This document shows, piece by piece, positions 1 to 9,548 of a stretch of DNA of 64,000 nucleotides. The stretch's first letter is position 1; every line of letters starts with the position of its first letter. The notes under the pieces were generated by a model. It made no database searches and was not told the DNA's origin. It saw only the letters and a list, made by a program, of their open reading frames with translations. Source of the DNA: Gordius sp. MW1 (Eukaryota; Nematomorpha; Gordioida; Gordea; Gordiidae); contig OZ038528.1 of assembly GCA_964036665.1 (NCBI GenBank), forward strand, positions 7,694,501 through 7,758,500, written 5' to 3'. The translations under genes and the position numbers were made by a program.

Positions 1-1049
1 CTAGCCCCGGTCTCCCTTACCACGAGATTGGAATCTTTTCTCAATGTTGAGAGTGGATGCTGCCTTAGGGAGCACTTCCCTTTTTACTCCTGGTATGTAA
101 TATATGGGAAATAATTTCCCAGGATTTGTTCTCATCCAGGTATCAACAGATGAGTTATAGTATTTCTTTAAGGGTCCAAACACTGTTATATCTAAAGGTT
201 GCAACTTTTGAGTGCAATGAGGAGGTATGGTCAAGAAAACAATGCCATTTCATAGCAGAGTCTATCACTTCAAAACATTGGTGAGATTGATGATTATTAA
301 GGATCAATAATACTTTTTTGTTTTTATTTGGTTTAGTGTAATTAATCAAATGTTTTAAATAAAAAATTAAATTTTCCTTTAACATTCATCCTGAGCCATT
401 TGGAAACCCCACTGATCCAATTGGTCCGTCTCGCAAATAATGGTCATAATATTTTTTCCTCAGATTTATAAACATTGGTGAGATTATGTTGCCAAGTGCA
501 TTAACTTAAAAAGCCAAAAGGTGCCTCTTTCACCAGATGTGATAGCTAGCTTCAACTTGCTTTTCACCCTTCTGTGTAATAACCTTATTAGGTTTTTGCA
601 CTGTTGTTAAATCTATTTATATTAACTCGGGCCTTCGGCCCTCGTGGGAAGGGGGAGAAGGGAAGGGAAGAGGGAAAGGGGAAGGGAAGGGGGGACGACT
701 CATCTGTACTTCGTATAAATGTATCATATTTGCTATGCAATTTATGGGCGAGAAAGGTGGGAAGGGGCGAGAATGCCTATAGGGGGGTATTAAATGCCTA
801 ATGATTAATTAATTATTTATACAAATTTTCCATTATAGGCAAAATGTAATAAAGGCAAAATGTAATATAGGCAAGGGTTAGGGTTAGGTTTAGTGTTTGC
901 ATCTAGTTGCGTATTACATTAGTTTTTATGGCCTTTAGTGATTATGGGTCTAACAAACATTATATTATAAAACAACACAATGTTAAGAATTTGCAGAATT
1001 GTTGGGAGAAATTTTTTGTTGAATTTGAACAATTTTTAATTAAAAAAAT

Positions 1050-1960
1050 CAAAAATTTGGCCAATGGTCACTTTTTCTCTATTGGTCACTACCAACAGAT
1101 ACTCTATAAGTCAATGATAGCCAAAAAAACGGGAAAAAAAATTTTGATGCTCACTTTGGCCAATGGTCATTTTTTTCCATTGGTCAGCAGCCAGCACACG
1201 GTAAAAGTGGATATAAATTCATAAGAGTAAAAAAAACGAAAAAAAAATTTTCGAATCACATTTTGGCCAATGGTCATTTTTTTCCATTGGTCAGCAGCCA
1301 GGACACTGTAAAAGTGGATATAAATTCATAATAGTCAAAAAAAACGAAAAAAAAGTTTTCGAATCACATTTTGGCCAATGGTCATTTTATTCCATTGGTC
1401 AGCAGCCAGCGGACGGCCAAAAAGTCATAATAGCAATGGTAGGAACAGGAACAATCATAATAGTCAAAAAAAACGAAAAAAATAATTTCGATTCACATTT
1501 TGACCAATGGTCATTTTTTCCATCGGTCAGGAGCCAGCGGACGGCCAAAAAGTCAATAGCAATAGTAGTAACAGGAACAATCATAATAGTCAAAAAAAAC
1601 GAAAAAATAAACTCGGATTCACATCTTGGCCAATGGTCATTTTTTTCATTGGTCAGCAGCCAACGGACGGCCAAAAAGTCTTATTATCAATGATAGTAAC
1701 AAGAACAATCATAAGAGTCAAAAAAAACTCCGGGATTCTAACCCAAAAACTAGTTAAATTGCATAGCAATTAAAAGTAAACAACTTTTATTTATGTTTAT
1801 TATATAACATTGGTCAGCAGCCAGCGAACGGCCAGAAAGTCATAATAGCAATGGTAGAAACAGGAACAATCATAATAGTCAAAAAAAAACGAAAAAAATA
1901 ATTTCGATTCACATTTTGGCCAATGGTCATTTTTTTCATTGGTCAGCAGCCAGCGGACGG
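1050..1960 (+). repeat. Tandem ~100-128-bp units carrying inverted CCAAT hairpins
   Basis: Seven units contain TGGCCAATGGTCA, a short T-run, then CCATTGGTCAGCAGCCA. Starts are near 1059, 1158, 1265, 1373, 1501, 1627 and 1918, giving spacings mostly 99-128 bp. Each unit can fold through TGGCCAATGG against CCATTGGTCA. The remainder of a unit is a GGACGGCCAAAAAGTC segment plus an A-rich tail (CAAAAAAAACGAAAAA). Open frames across the array are low-complexity artefacts of the repeat. Confidence 0.9.
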
Positions 1961-2029
1961 CCAAAAATTCTTATTATCAATGATAGTAACAAGCACAATC
2001 ATAAGAGTCAAAAAAACTCCGGGATTCTA

Positions 2030-2285
2030 ACCCCAAAACTAGTTAAATTGCATAGCAATTAAAAAGTAAACAACTTTTATTTATGTTCATTATATAACTA
2101 GTTAAATTGCATAGCATTAAAAGTAAACAACTTTTATCTACGTTTATTATATAACAAAAACTAGTTAAATTGCATAGCAATTAAAAGTAAACAACTTTTA
2201 TTTATGTTTATTGTATAACTAGTTAAATTGCATAGCAATTAAAAGTAAACAACTTTTATTTATGTTTATTATATAATAGATAATT
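2030..2285 (+). repeat. Tandem ~60-bp repeat with two hairpins per unit
   Basis: About four units contain ACTAGTTAAATTGCATAGC, then AATTAAAAGTAAACAACTTT and a TTTATGTTTATTATATAAC tail. Each unit holds two inverted repeats: AATTGC-ATA-GCAATT, which is also the element's terminal hairpin, and AAAGT-AAACA-ACTTT. The terminal hairpin has therefore been amplified inside the element. Confidence 0.85.
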
Positions 2286-2774
2286 TAACAAATCTTATAT
2301 ATAACACACCGAGGGAGATAGAGATGAGGGGTGGGGCACCTCTTTCTCATGCATTAATTTAAAAAGGCGATAACCTAATATACCCATTGCAAATAGATAG
2401 GGTAACGGACGGACGGACAACGGACGGACGGACACCAAAAAACGAGCCCATAAATTGCATAGCAATTAAAAAAGATAATAAATTTTAAGTACCTGTTTCA
2501 TCCATGTTGTACACCAGGCAAAAGAAATCTAATAAAGATGAATAATTATCAAAAAAACAATTGATATTTAGTTCAATTAAACTTGTGGCCCTTAATATGC
2601 TTGTTGGTTCTGGGGTCCTTAATGATATCTGAGGATTTATTTTAATAAAAAATGAAAACCAATCAGCATAGAGTGTAAATTAAAAAAAAATTGAGTATAA
2701 AAATCCTAGTAAGATGCCCGCTCGGGCCAGCTTGAAAACCTTTTGACGAGTCGAATTTTTCTTGTATTTGTTTT

Positions 2775-3083
2775 TGTCATGAATGAGCTTGTCGAAAGAT
2801 TCCCCCTTCCCCTTTGCGTCGTACAAAACTTTATAATTTACGGACGCCTGCTGCAAGATTCCCCCCCCCCTTTATACATACGATTTTTATGATTCATAAT
2901 ATATATAAATGTCAATGTTAAAATCGCAATATCATGATTGTAAGGATATTATTATTATTGGGTTCTGAAGAGTCGATAGGTAGATTCATTATAAAATTGT
3001 TGTTGAAAGATATTGAAATTATGACATTATTGCTTTGAAGAAATAAATATAGAAGAGAACATTAACGCCCTCAATTCTCGTTA
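2775..3083 (+). repeat. 5' LTR of the Ty3/gypsy element
   Basis: It begins TGTCATGAATGAGC and ends CTCGTTA, so the terminus is TG...TA rather than TG...CA. It includes two C-rich runs near its start and an AATAAATA polyadenylation-like signal near its end. It matches 7519-7827 apart from two substitutions. Confidence 0.95.
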
Positions 3084-3085
3084 TT

Positions 3086-3097
3086 TGGTGTCAGAAG
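3086..3097 (+). other. Primer binding site, tRNA-Leu type
   Basis: TGGTGTCAGAAG starts two bases after the LTR. It is complementary to the 3' end of animal tRNA-Leu(CAA) plus CCA. The assignment rests on the remembered tRNA sequence and covers 12 bases. Confidence 0.7.
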
Positions 3098-3409
3098 AAA
3101 AATTATATATACTACATTTCAGGTAAAAAAAAAAAATAAATTAATTAATTAATGTATTTTGCTTTATTAGTATTAATCATAATAGTAATATTTTTGTTAA
3201 CCTTTAGAGAAGTAAAAATATTTTTAATTAAGTTAATTATTTTATATATCTAATTTGATAAAATTATAATGTTTACAACTAAAAAACCTATAATTTTTAA
3301 TCTGTATAATAATTTTTTGTTAGATAAATATGTTATTTTAACATTTCTTTTAATATTAATGTGTCTGATAATTTATTAAAAAGTAAAAAAAGTTGAGAGG
3401 TTATATAGA

Positions 3410-3592
3410 TTGTCAACAGGAGTTTGTTTTATTTGTAAAAAACCTGGACATTTAATGAAAAATTGTAAGAGGAATAGGATGGGTCGCATCAATAGTTTTA
3501 ACAGAAATTTAAATTATGGCAATAATTTTAATGGTAATTGGTTGAGATATAGTAAGAGGACTAGAGATGATAATTATGTTAACGATAGATAA
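3410..3592 (+). CDS. Gag nucleocapsid-like CCHC zinc knuckle (Ty3 element)
   Basis: The peptide contains CFICKKPGHLMKNC, a C-X2-C-X4-H-X4-C nucleocapsid knuckle, followed by an Asn/Arg-rich tail that would bind RNA. Only about 330 bp separates the LTR from this motif. That stretch is AT-rich with no capsid-like reading frame, so most of gag appears lost. Confidence 0.75.
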   Translation: MSTGVCFICKKPGHLMKNCKRNRMGRINSFNRNLNYGNNFNGNWLRYSKRTRDDNYVNDR

Positions 3593-3869
3593 TTATGTTA
3601 ACGATAGGCGAGAGTATGAACCCGAGGTAGGTCCGTCATAAGTTAGGTGTTGGTGCGGGTGCACAGGTAATTGTAATAAAAAGGGTAGATTGGATCAGAG
3701 AAATGTCAGCGATTGACTAGTAAGTTGTAATTATAATAAACAGTTTAAAAATGTAAAAAATTGTTCTTCTATTCTTTTACCGTCAAATTTTGTTAATAAT
3801 TATAAGAATTTTAACGCGCGCTCGCATTTTTTCAATATTTTTAATGCACCTATTACGCCGCGTGTAACA

Positions 3870-4913
3870 TTGGTAATAAATGGTATTAATGTAGAATTTT
3901 TGCTAGATACCGGTTCGTCTATTACTTTTATGGCTGAGTCAGAATTTAAAAAGTTATGGCCGTCTCACAGTTTGTCGAAAGCCGATGTTTTGGCAAAACA
4001 AGTTCATGGTGATTGTATTCAATTATCTAGTTGTACTTGGGTCTGGGTTCGCGCAGGTGAAGAAATATTGCGTTTAAAGTTATATCTTGTGAAGGAAAGG
4101 GTGGAAAGTATTTTAGGATGGTCTTGGATATGCAAATTGGGTCCGTTAAATAATTGGTGGGGTGTGTGTGATAGGCTTTGCGATAAACCTGTAATTAGGA
4201 AGGTAGGAAATATAATCTACCCCCGTGTTAATTGCCCATTTTTGGTTAGGGGTCGTCTGGCTATGAGATGGAACTCCAAAGGAGAGAGTTCGTTGTTGAC
4301 GGCTAGGTGTAAAAGTCCCTCTGTAAATCCTGGTAGGGCTTGGGGTGCTAAATTTAATATTCTTAGTATACAAAAGGGTTCAGGAGATCTAATTCAGGAG
4401 AAATATGCACCAATATTTGAAGATAAGCTAGGTTGCTTAAAGGAAGGTATTTTTTCCATTAGACTTTAAGAGAATGCTCGACCTAGGTTTTGCCCAGCGA
4501 GACGTGTTCCATTTTTGTGGTGTGAACAGGTACAACAGGTTTTGGATAAATGGCTAGCCGACGGTGTAATAGAACCCGTTGAATTTTCCGAGTGGGCTAC
4601 CCCTCTCGTTCCAGTAAAAAAGGCAGATGGGTCAATTAGGGTCTGCGCGGATTATAGAATAACGGTCAATAAATATGTGGTCGACGTCAAATACCCATTA
4701 CCCAGATTAGAATGTATTTTATCTAATTTACGTGGTGCAAATTATTTTTCTAAGATCGACCTTGCAAACGCCTATTTACAGTTAAAGGTTGATTGCAAGA
4801 CGGCGTTAGTTTTAACTATTAACACTAACCAAGGGTTGTTTGCTTTCAAAAGATTACCTTTCGGTCTTAGTGTGTCAGCGCCGATTTTTCAAAGAACCAT
4901 GGCTTCCTTGTAA
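3870..4913 (+). pseudogene. pol: Ty3 protease and first part of reverse transcriptase, with in-frame stop
   Basis: An aspartic protease is marked by FLLDTGSSITFM. The connecting region runs into a TAA at 4467-4469, exactly where the family has a Lys in the RLK-N-A motif, and the frame continues unchanged after it. The RT then shows GVIEPVEFSEWATPLVPVKK, KIDLANAYLQ and FGLSVSAPIFQ. The frame is lost near 4912, just before the YLDD block. These breaks would prevent a full polyprotein. Confidence 0.85.
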
Positions 4914-5589
4914 CATGGAGGGTGTAATTTATTATTTAGACGATATCTTGGTTACTGGATCTAATAAAAACGAGCATGACCAACGTCTAGACATGGTTTT
5001 AAACTTAATAAAAAATAAAGGTCTACGATTATCAGCAAAAAAATGTGTTTTTTGTGTGCAAGAGATTACGTATTTGGGGCACGTGTTAGGTAAAGGTACG
5101 ATTCGTCCTGTATTAAGTAAAATTAAAGATTTACAGCAGTTGAAAGCGCCGAGTAATAAAAAGGAATTGAAGTCGTTTTTGGGAATGATAACTTATTATA
5201 ATCGGTTCATTCCTAATTTCACTCGGTGGTCAGGTCCTTTAAATGAATTAATTAAAGATAATGTGCAATATAAATGGACGCAATTTGAGAACGACTGTTT
5301 TGACAAGTTGCGCGAAACTTTATTAGAGAAACCTGTATTAGTTTGCTTTGACGCTTCAAAAGAGCATGTTTTGGTAGTAGATGCATCAAATAATGGTGTG
5401 GGAGGTGCATTATGTCAGCTTGAGAATAAAGTTGAACATCCGGTAATGTATTTCGCCAAAAAATTAAGTAAGACCGAACTTAACTACTCTGTTATAGAGA
5501 AAGAAGCTTTGGCTATGGTGTATGGACTGAAACGGTGTAGGGAATTTTTAATAGGTAAAAGATTCAACGTTTATACAGACAACCATTGA
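4914..5589 (+). pseudogene. pol: Ty3 RT palm (YLDD) and RNase H, second frame
   Basis: After the frameshift near 4912 the frame encodes YYLDDILV, the RT active-site block. Next comes the connection domain (FLGMITYYNRFIPNF) and RNase H, with VVDASNNGVGGALCQ, SVIEKEALAMVYGL and YTDNH. A stop follows immediately at the last RNase H motif, and the downstream sequence resumes in another frame, giving a second frameshift near 5588. Confidence 0.85.
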
Positions 5590-6855
5590 TAGGCTTATTT
5601 CGGAAAGATAACAACGAAATGTTGATGTCCCCCAGATTGCAGCGATGGTTATTAGTGTTAGGTAATTTTACACTAACGTTGATTTATCATAAGGGAGAGG
5701 ATAACGGATTGGCCGATGTTTTGTCTAGGTTAGGTCCGGAAAATATTAGCTCGGAAGAGTCTCCATTGGCATGCGAAATAGTTGGCGGTCACGTAATAAA
5801 TGCCTTAAAAATCGTAGATATGGAGGACATCTCCGCTGCTTGCAACACTGATAGGGATATTAGTGTGGTCAAGAAGATATTAATTGGAGAGGAAACGCAG
5901 GAACAGGTGCCACAGCAATATAAAAATGCGCTGTGTGAGCTGTATATCGAAGACGGTTGTTTAAAAAGAGCCGATAAGGTAGTTATACCCGATGTACTTA
6001 GACCGGCAATTTTAGAAATGTTACATAAGGGACATTTTGGTACGGTTAAAATGAAGGCTTTCGCCAGGCAGTATGTCTGGTGGCCTGGAATATCGAAAAA
6101 CATTGAAGAGCGAATTAGACGATGTGATTTATGCAAGTCTAATGCCCCAATGCCTCGTAGAAATAAAGCTGCGAGATGGCCCCGACCTAGTATACCTTGG
6201 GAAAGGGTACACATCGATTTTTTTGAATGGGAAAAGAAAAACTATATAATCGTAGTCGATGCATATTCCGGTTGGACGGAATTTCAGAAAATTACTAACA
6301 CGACTGCTAGAGTTACCATAAGTTTTTTAAAGAGCCTGATCGGTTCTTATGGTTTTCCTAGTATGCTGGTCACGGACAACGGCAAAGCGTTTGTGAGCGT
6401 TGAATTTAAGACTTTTTGTCAGACGTGGAAAATTAAGCACCTGTTAACACCGCCATATCATCCGTTCCAATGGTCAGGTGGAACGGTATGTGGGAATAGT
6501 AAAGAAGTGGTTAAGACTTGCCAAATCAGAAAGCGATGGTGTTTGGTTAACTAAATTATATTTTAATGCAGCACCTCGTGGTTTGGAACGGCCTCCAGTA
6601 GGAATGGAATTTTTAGGTCGAAAACTAAGGTGTCCCGTTGATTTGATTTACGAGCGGAGCCCTGTAGTAAGCAATAATGCTATTCCAAAATACAATGTAG
6701 ATCAACTGGTGTGGTGTAGAAATTACACCGGTGCGCCTAAATGGTTGATATCGCGCGTAGTGGAAGTGGTTACTTCCAAAATTTATAAGGTGCGCGTGCT
6801 GCATACTAATAAAGTTGAAACACGACATCGTGAGCAGCTAATGTTATACTCTTAA
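5586..6855 (+). pseudogene. pol: Ty3 integrase, frameshifted near 6470
   Basis: It begins with the end of RNase H (YHKGEDNGLADVLSRL). The integrase zinc-binding region follows (GHFGTVKMKAF ... RRCDLC). The catalytic core begins at HIDFFEW with VVDAYSGW and LVTDNGKAF. The third catalytic segment is scrambled because the frame shifts near 6470. The integrase C-terminal region continues in the next frame as 6478-6855 (VDQLVWCRNYTG, PKWLISRVVEV, VLHTNKVETRHREQL). Confidence 0.85.
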
Positions 6856-7154
6856 TTATATTCGTTATTTATATCACAGGGATGGATATTATTACTTCCT
6901 GGTGTAGAATAAGAATTACAGTGGAGCGGATAGCAGAGCTGGTGAGACCGGGTCCGGTGCTCATTAGCATTCTCGTCGGAGCCGATGAGCTGCCAAGGCT
7001 ACGCTCCTTGTATGAACCAAACCTAATCCCTGTGAGGCCGGTGGCTCAGGGAAGAAGGGAGAACGCAAGGCGACATGCTAATACGAGGGGATGACGGCGG
7101 GCTCGAAGAGCACTTCGAAGAAGGTGCGGAGGTTGTGGAAGATGGCACCCCCCA

Positions 7155-7490
7155 ATGTGCGAAACTGAGCAAGGCGCAGGTGCACATCGGGGTACGGCAG
7201 AGAGGGCGCCTTTGAACAATGCAGGAGTGCCGCTGGTTGAGTTTGAGCGGGTTAGAGCTACCACGGAAGCGTTGAACGTGCTCCCGCAAGGGGCAAACGT
7301 TTTATCTCATGCAACACGCCGTGTAGCTTCTATTGCGCGTATCAGCTCGGGTACGGTGGTATCCACTCCTAACGGCCTAACTCATGCTATAGGTATTGCC
7401 CCCAACAATACGACCCCTGATGACATAACAGCCGCGGAAGAACACATATTAATGGAGGAAGATGTGTTTTCGGTGGGTGCTGATGAATAG
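7155..7490 (+). CDS. Unrecognised Ty3 3' open frame
   Basis: A 111-residue frame lies between the integrase tail and the polypurine tract. I recognise no domain: there is no signal peptide, no transmembrane segment and no zinc motif, so it does not look like an envelope gene. The region 6880-7150 is more GC-rich than its surroundings and its frames are broken. It is most likely the eroded C-terminal end of pol. Confidence 0.35.
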   Translation: MCETEQGAGAHRGTAERAPLNNAGVPLVEFERVRATTEALNVLPQGANVLSHATRRVASIARISSGTVVSTPNGLTHAIGIAPNNTTPDDITAAEEHILMEEDVFSVGADE

Positions 7491-7504
7491 GCGGACGGCA
7501 TTTT

Positions 7505-7518
7505 TTAAAAAGGGAAGA
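7505..7518 (+). other. Polypurine tract of the Ty3 element
   Basis: AAAAAGGGAAGA immediately precedes the TG of the 3' LTR, the normal position for the plus-strand primer. Confidence 0.8.
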
Positions 7519-7827
7519 TGTCATGAATGAGCTTGTCGAAAGATTCCCCCTTCCCCTTTGCGTCGTACAAAACTTTATAATTTACGGACGCCTGCTGCAA
7601 GATTCCCCCCCCCCTTTATACATACGATTTTTATGATTCATAATATATATAAATGTCAATGTTAAAATCGCAATATCATGATTGTAAGGATATTATTATT
7701 ATTGGGTTCTGAAGAGTCGATAGGTAGATTCATTATAAAATTGTACTTGAAAGATATTGAAATTATGACATTATTGCTTTGAAGAAATAAATATAGAAGA
7801 GAACATTAACGCCCTCAATTCTCGTTA
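7519..7827 (+). repeat. 3' LTR of the Ty3/gypsy element
   Basis: Same length and sequence as 2775-3083 except for two substitutions within ATTGTACTTGAAAG. It is followed by the second GTTTT target duplication at 7828-7832. Confidence 0.95.
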
Positions 7828-7832
7828 GTTTT

Positions 7833-8150
7833 ACACTTTAACATTGCTTGAAAGACCTATCCCCTCTTCAAATCATTCAAAAAATAATCTCACATAACAA
7901 TTCATTATAGATATCAACCAAAAATAGCTTTAATACTCAACCACTGGGATTTCTGACAAATAAATCAAAATGCTAAATCTTCACATGATATTTGACGGCT
8001 GCATTATTTTAGCCGTTTTTCTAGTACTGTAAAATTTAACGCATTATGTTTTTTAAAAACTATTTTATAAGTGCTTTAATTTATACCCCGAGTTTAAAAC
8101 TTAAATTTATAAATTGCCTAAATTTAGTTTACAATTCTTAATTTATATAG
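7833..8150. other. Non-coding stretch upstream of FAM8A1-like exon
   Basis: AT-rich, with stops in all frames. It ends in the acceptor TTTATATAG at 8150. No upstream exon of the FAM8A1-like gene is recognisable here. Confidence 0.5.
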
Positions 8151-9548
8151 TGACATTAATACAAATAAGTTTGAAGCTGTTTTTTCTGCCGACATATCCA
8201 TTGAAGCCACACTTAACATGACGTCGGAGTTACTGATGCTAGAATTAGTTCACAGGATATTAGTCTGCTTTATTGAGGTATGCTTTACTCCCTAGCATTT
8301 TATTTCTTTTACATCCTTATTGATCATGCAATATTTTTAAAAAGTAACATAACAACGTCTTGGATATTTTGTATTACACTAATTTTAATTTCGATGAAAT
8401 TACTTCATATTAATTAGCTAATATCGCATTGGATTAAAATATTGGGGTTTGGCCTACATTGTCTAGATTGGAGGAAATTTTATCATTAAATTTAGGATAG
8501 TAAATAATGATGTTGTTGTTTAACGTTTCAGGCTTTATACACCCGGAGGGGATTTAATGGCGTTGGAGGTGCTACACCGGGGAAGATATTGTTCGGTCTC
8601 AGGATTATATCGTGCGAGAGTATCGATCTTGTGCCTGGAGAGGTTGAAAAGTATCTCATTGTGCCGGCTACCGATATTGGTTTTCCTAGGTAATATTTTT
8701 TTTCAAAACTTTGGTGTTTTACTTATAATAAATTCTCTGGAAGGCAATTTTTCTTAATTTGGTCCAAATTAGACTGTACTTACCTCGTTACTATTTCGGA
8801 GTAGCAACTTTACAAACTCTGCAGCTAAGCTTGTCGGACTTATTAGAACTAAGAATTAGTATCATTATCCGCGCTCCAATTTGGATTGATAAGGTCTTAA
8901 GTTAATTATAAGAGTTCAGATTAAAAATTTAAGATATACTCATAAATGCATGGGCGTAGCCAAGGGGGGGGGCTGCCCCCATCTAAATCCAAAGATTTTT
9001 TAAAATTCGTTGAAATTATGCTAAAATTTCAAAAAATGTTCATTTTGCCCCTCTTTAAATCATTATTGCCACCCTCTAATTCGAATGCTGGCTACGCCCA
9101 TGCAGGAATGTTCAATTACAACTTTGACTTGGATAAAAAGTAAGGTTTGTGATGTTCCATTGATTATTAAGATTTGATTTTACGGATTTCTAACTCTTTT
9201 AATTATTCAAATTTAGTAATTTGTGATCTTTGAAATTTATGCCATATCAATCACGTCGCTTTAGTTTTAGCTCGAATCTTTAATTTCTTTCTGCTTGTTT
9301 TGTATTAAACCCATTTACTCATGACATTTATCTTACAATGTTTTCCCCTATATTTTTTTATTTCCCGCGCCGTCAATGTAATAATTTTATATCCATATAT
9401 TTTGTTTAGGGCACTTTTGAGATCGTTTTTAAAGAACTTTTCTATAGCTTTGATGTTTCCTACTTTCGCAAGCATCATTATGAATCCACAACGCAGAGCA
9501 CTGTACGATGTTGTTTGTAAAACTATTGTTGTAGAAGACAACATCTAA
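8151..9548 (+). CDS. FAM8A1: FAM8A1-like RDD-domain membrane protein, 3' exons only
   Basis: Three exons join in phase: 8151-8277, 8532-8689 and 9410-9548 (stop). The junctions use GT/AG with tracts such as AACGTTTCAG. The peptide gives LELVHRILVCFIE, GGATPGKILFGLRIISCE, VPATDIGFP, then LRSFLKNFSIALMFPTF and RRALYDVVCKTIVVED. These match the C-terminal RDD domain of animal FAM8A1 block for block. FAM8A1 is an ER membrane cofactor of the HRD1 ubiquitin-ligase (ERAD) complex. The N-terminal half and first RDD helix are missing, and no upstream exon appears back to the window start. The gene may therefore be 5'-truncated, may extend leftward across the Ty3/Tigger insertions, or may be mis-assembled. 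The second intron carries a small MITE (8949-9102). Confidence 0.85.
8949..9102. mobile_element. MITE with CATGGGCGTAGCCA inverted ends (copy 1)
   Basis: It starts CATGGGCGTAGCCAAGG and ends TGGCTACGCCCATG, a 14-bp near-perfect inverted repeat around a 154-bp body with G- and C-runs next to the ends. It sits in the second intron shown for the FAM8A1-like gene. Related copies are at 35542-35705 and 41356-41507. Confidence 0.85.

Larger units (their letters stand above)
624..2472 (+). mobile_element. Helentron-like non-autonomous element, copy 1
   Basis: One end starts AACTCGGGCCTTCGGCCC, a short GC hairpin. It is followed by a GA-rich stretch, a short TTAGGG-like tract (877-893) and tandem arrays. 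The other end is GCCCATAAATTGCATAGCAATTAAAAA-like and carries the hairpin AATTGC-ATA-GCAATT, preceded by GGAC-type tetranucleotides (2407-2436). An inverted copy with the same two ends lies at 26038-27822, which fixes the boundaries to a few bases. It encodes no recognisable protein. A 3' hairpin, A-rich terminus, internal minisatellites and no terminal inverted repeats suggest the Helitron2/Helentron type. That class is inferred, because no Rep-helicase is present in the window. Confidence 0.7.
1..2690 (-). pseudogene. pogo/Tigger-type DDE transposase relic, split by an inserted repeat
   Basis: Read on the minus strand, 2690-2493 encodes the region before the catalytic core: residues like ISLRTPEPTS, then FFDNY, then YNMDET. 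Positions 612-1 continue with TTVQKPNKVI, LLILNNHQSH and PPHCTQKLQPLDITVFGP, the classic Tigger/jerky order. The family cuts and pastes DNA with a DDE catalytic triad. Here the Asp expected in the LLxLDNHxSH motif reads Asn, a frameshift lies near 235-245, and in-frame stops occur around 390-530, so it is dead. The two halves are separated by the Helentron-like repeat at 624-2472. The join falls exactly between a GT at 2492 and an AG at 613-614 in minus-strand sense. The 3' end of the coding region is cut by the window edge. Confidence 0.85.
2775..7827 (+). mobile_element. Ty3/gypsy LTR retrotransposon, recent but defective
   Basis: Both LTRs are 309 bp and differ at only two positions by eye. 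They are flanked by the 5-bp target duplication GTTTT (2770-2774 and 7828-7832). Internal order is primer site, zinc knuckle, protease, reverse transcriptase, RNase H, integrase, polypurine tract; RT before integrase is the Ty3/gypsy order. Pol carries an in-frame stop and at least three frameshifts, and the space for a gag capsid domain is nearly absent. Total length is 5053 bp. It lies between the Tigger relic and the FAM8A1-like exons. Confidence 0.95.

Noticed and set aside
1050-2285. Regular repeats that could suggest a CRISPR array
   Set aside because: Units are contiguous minisatellite copies without unique equal-length spacers, in a eukaryotic intron-bearing context.
7023-7289. Minus-strand open frames at the Ty3 3' end
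   Set aside because: GC-rich antisense frames with no domain or start context. No reason to call an accessory or envelope gene.
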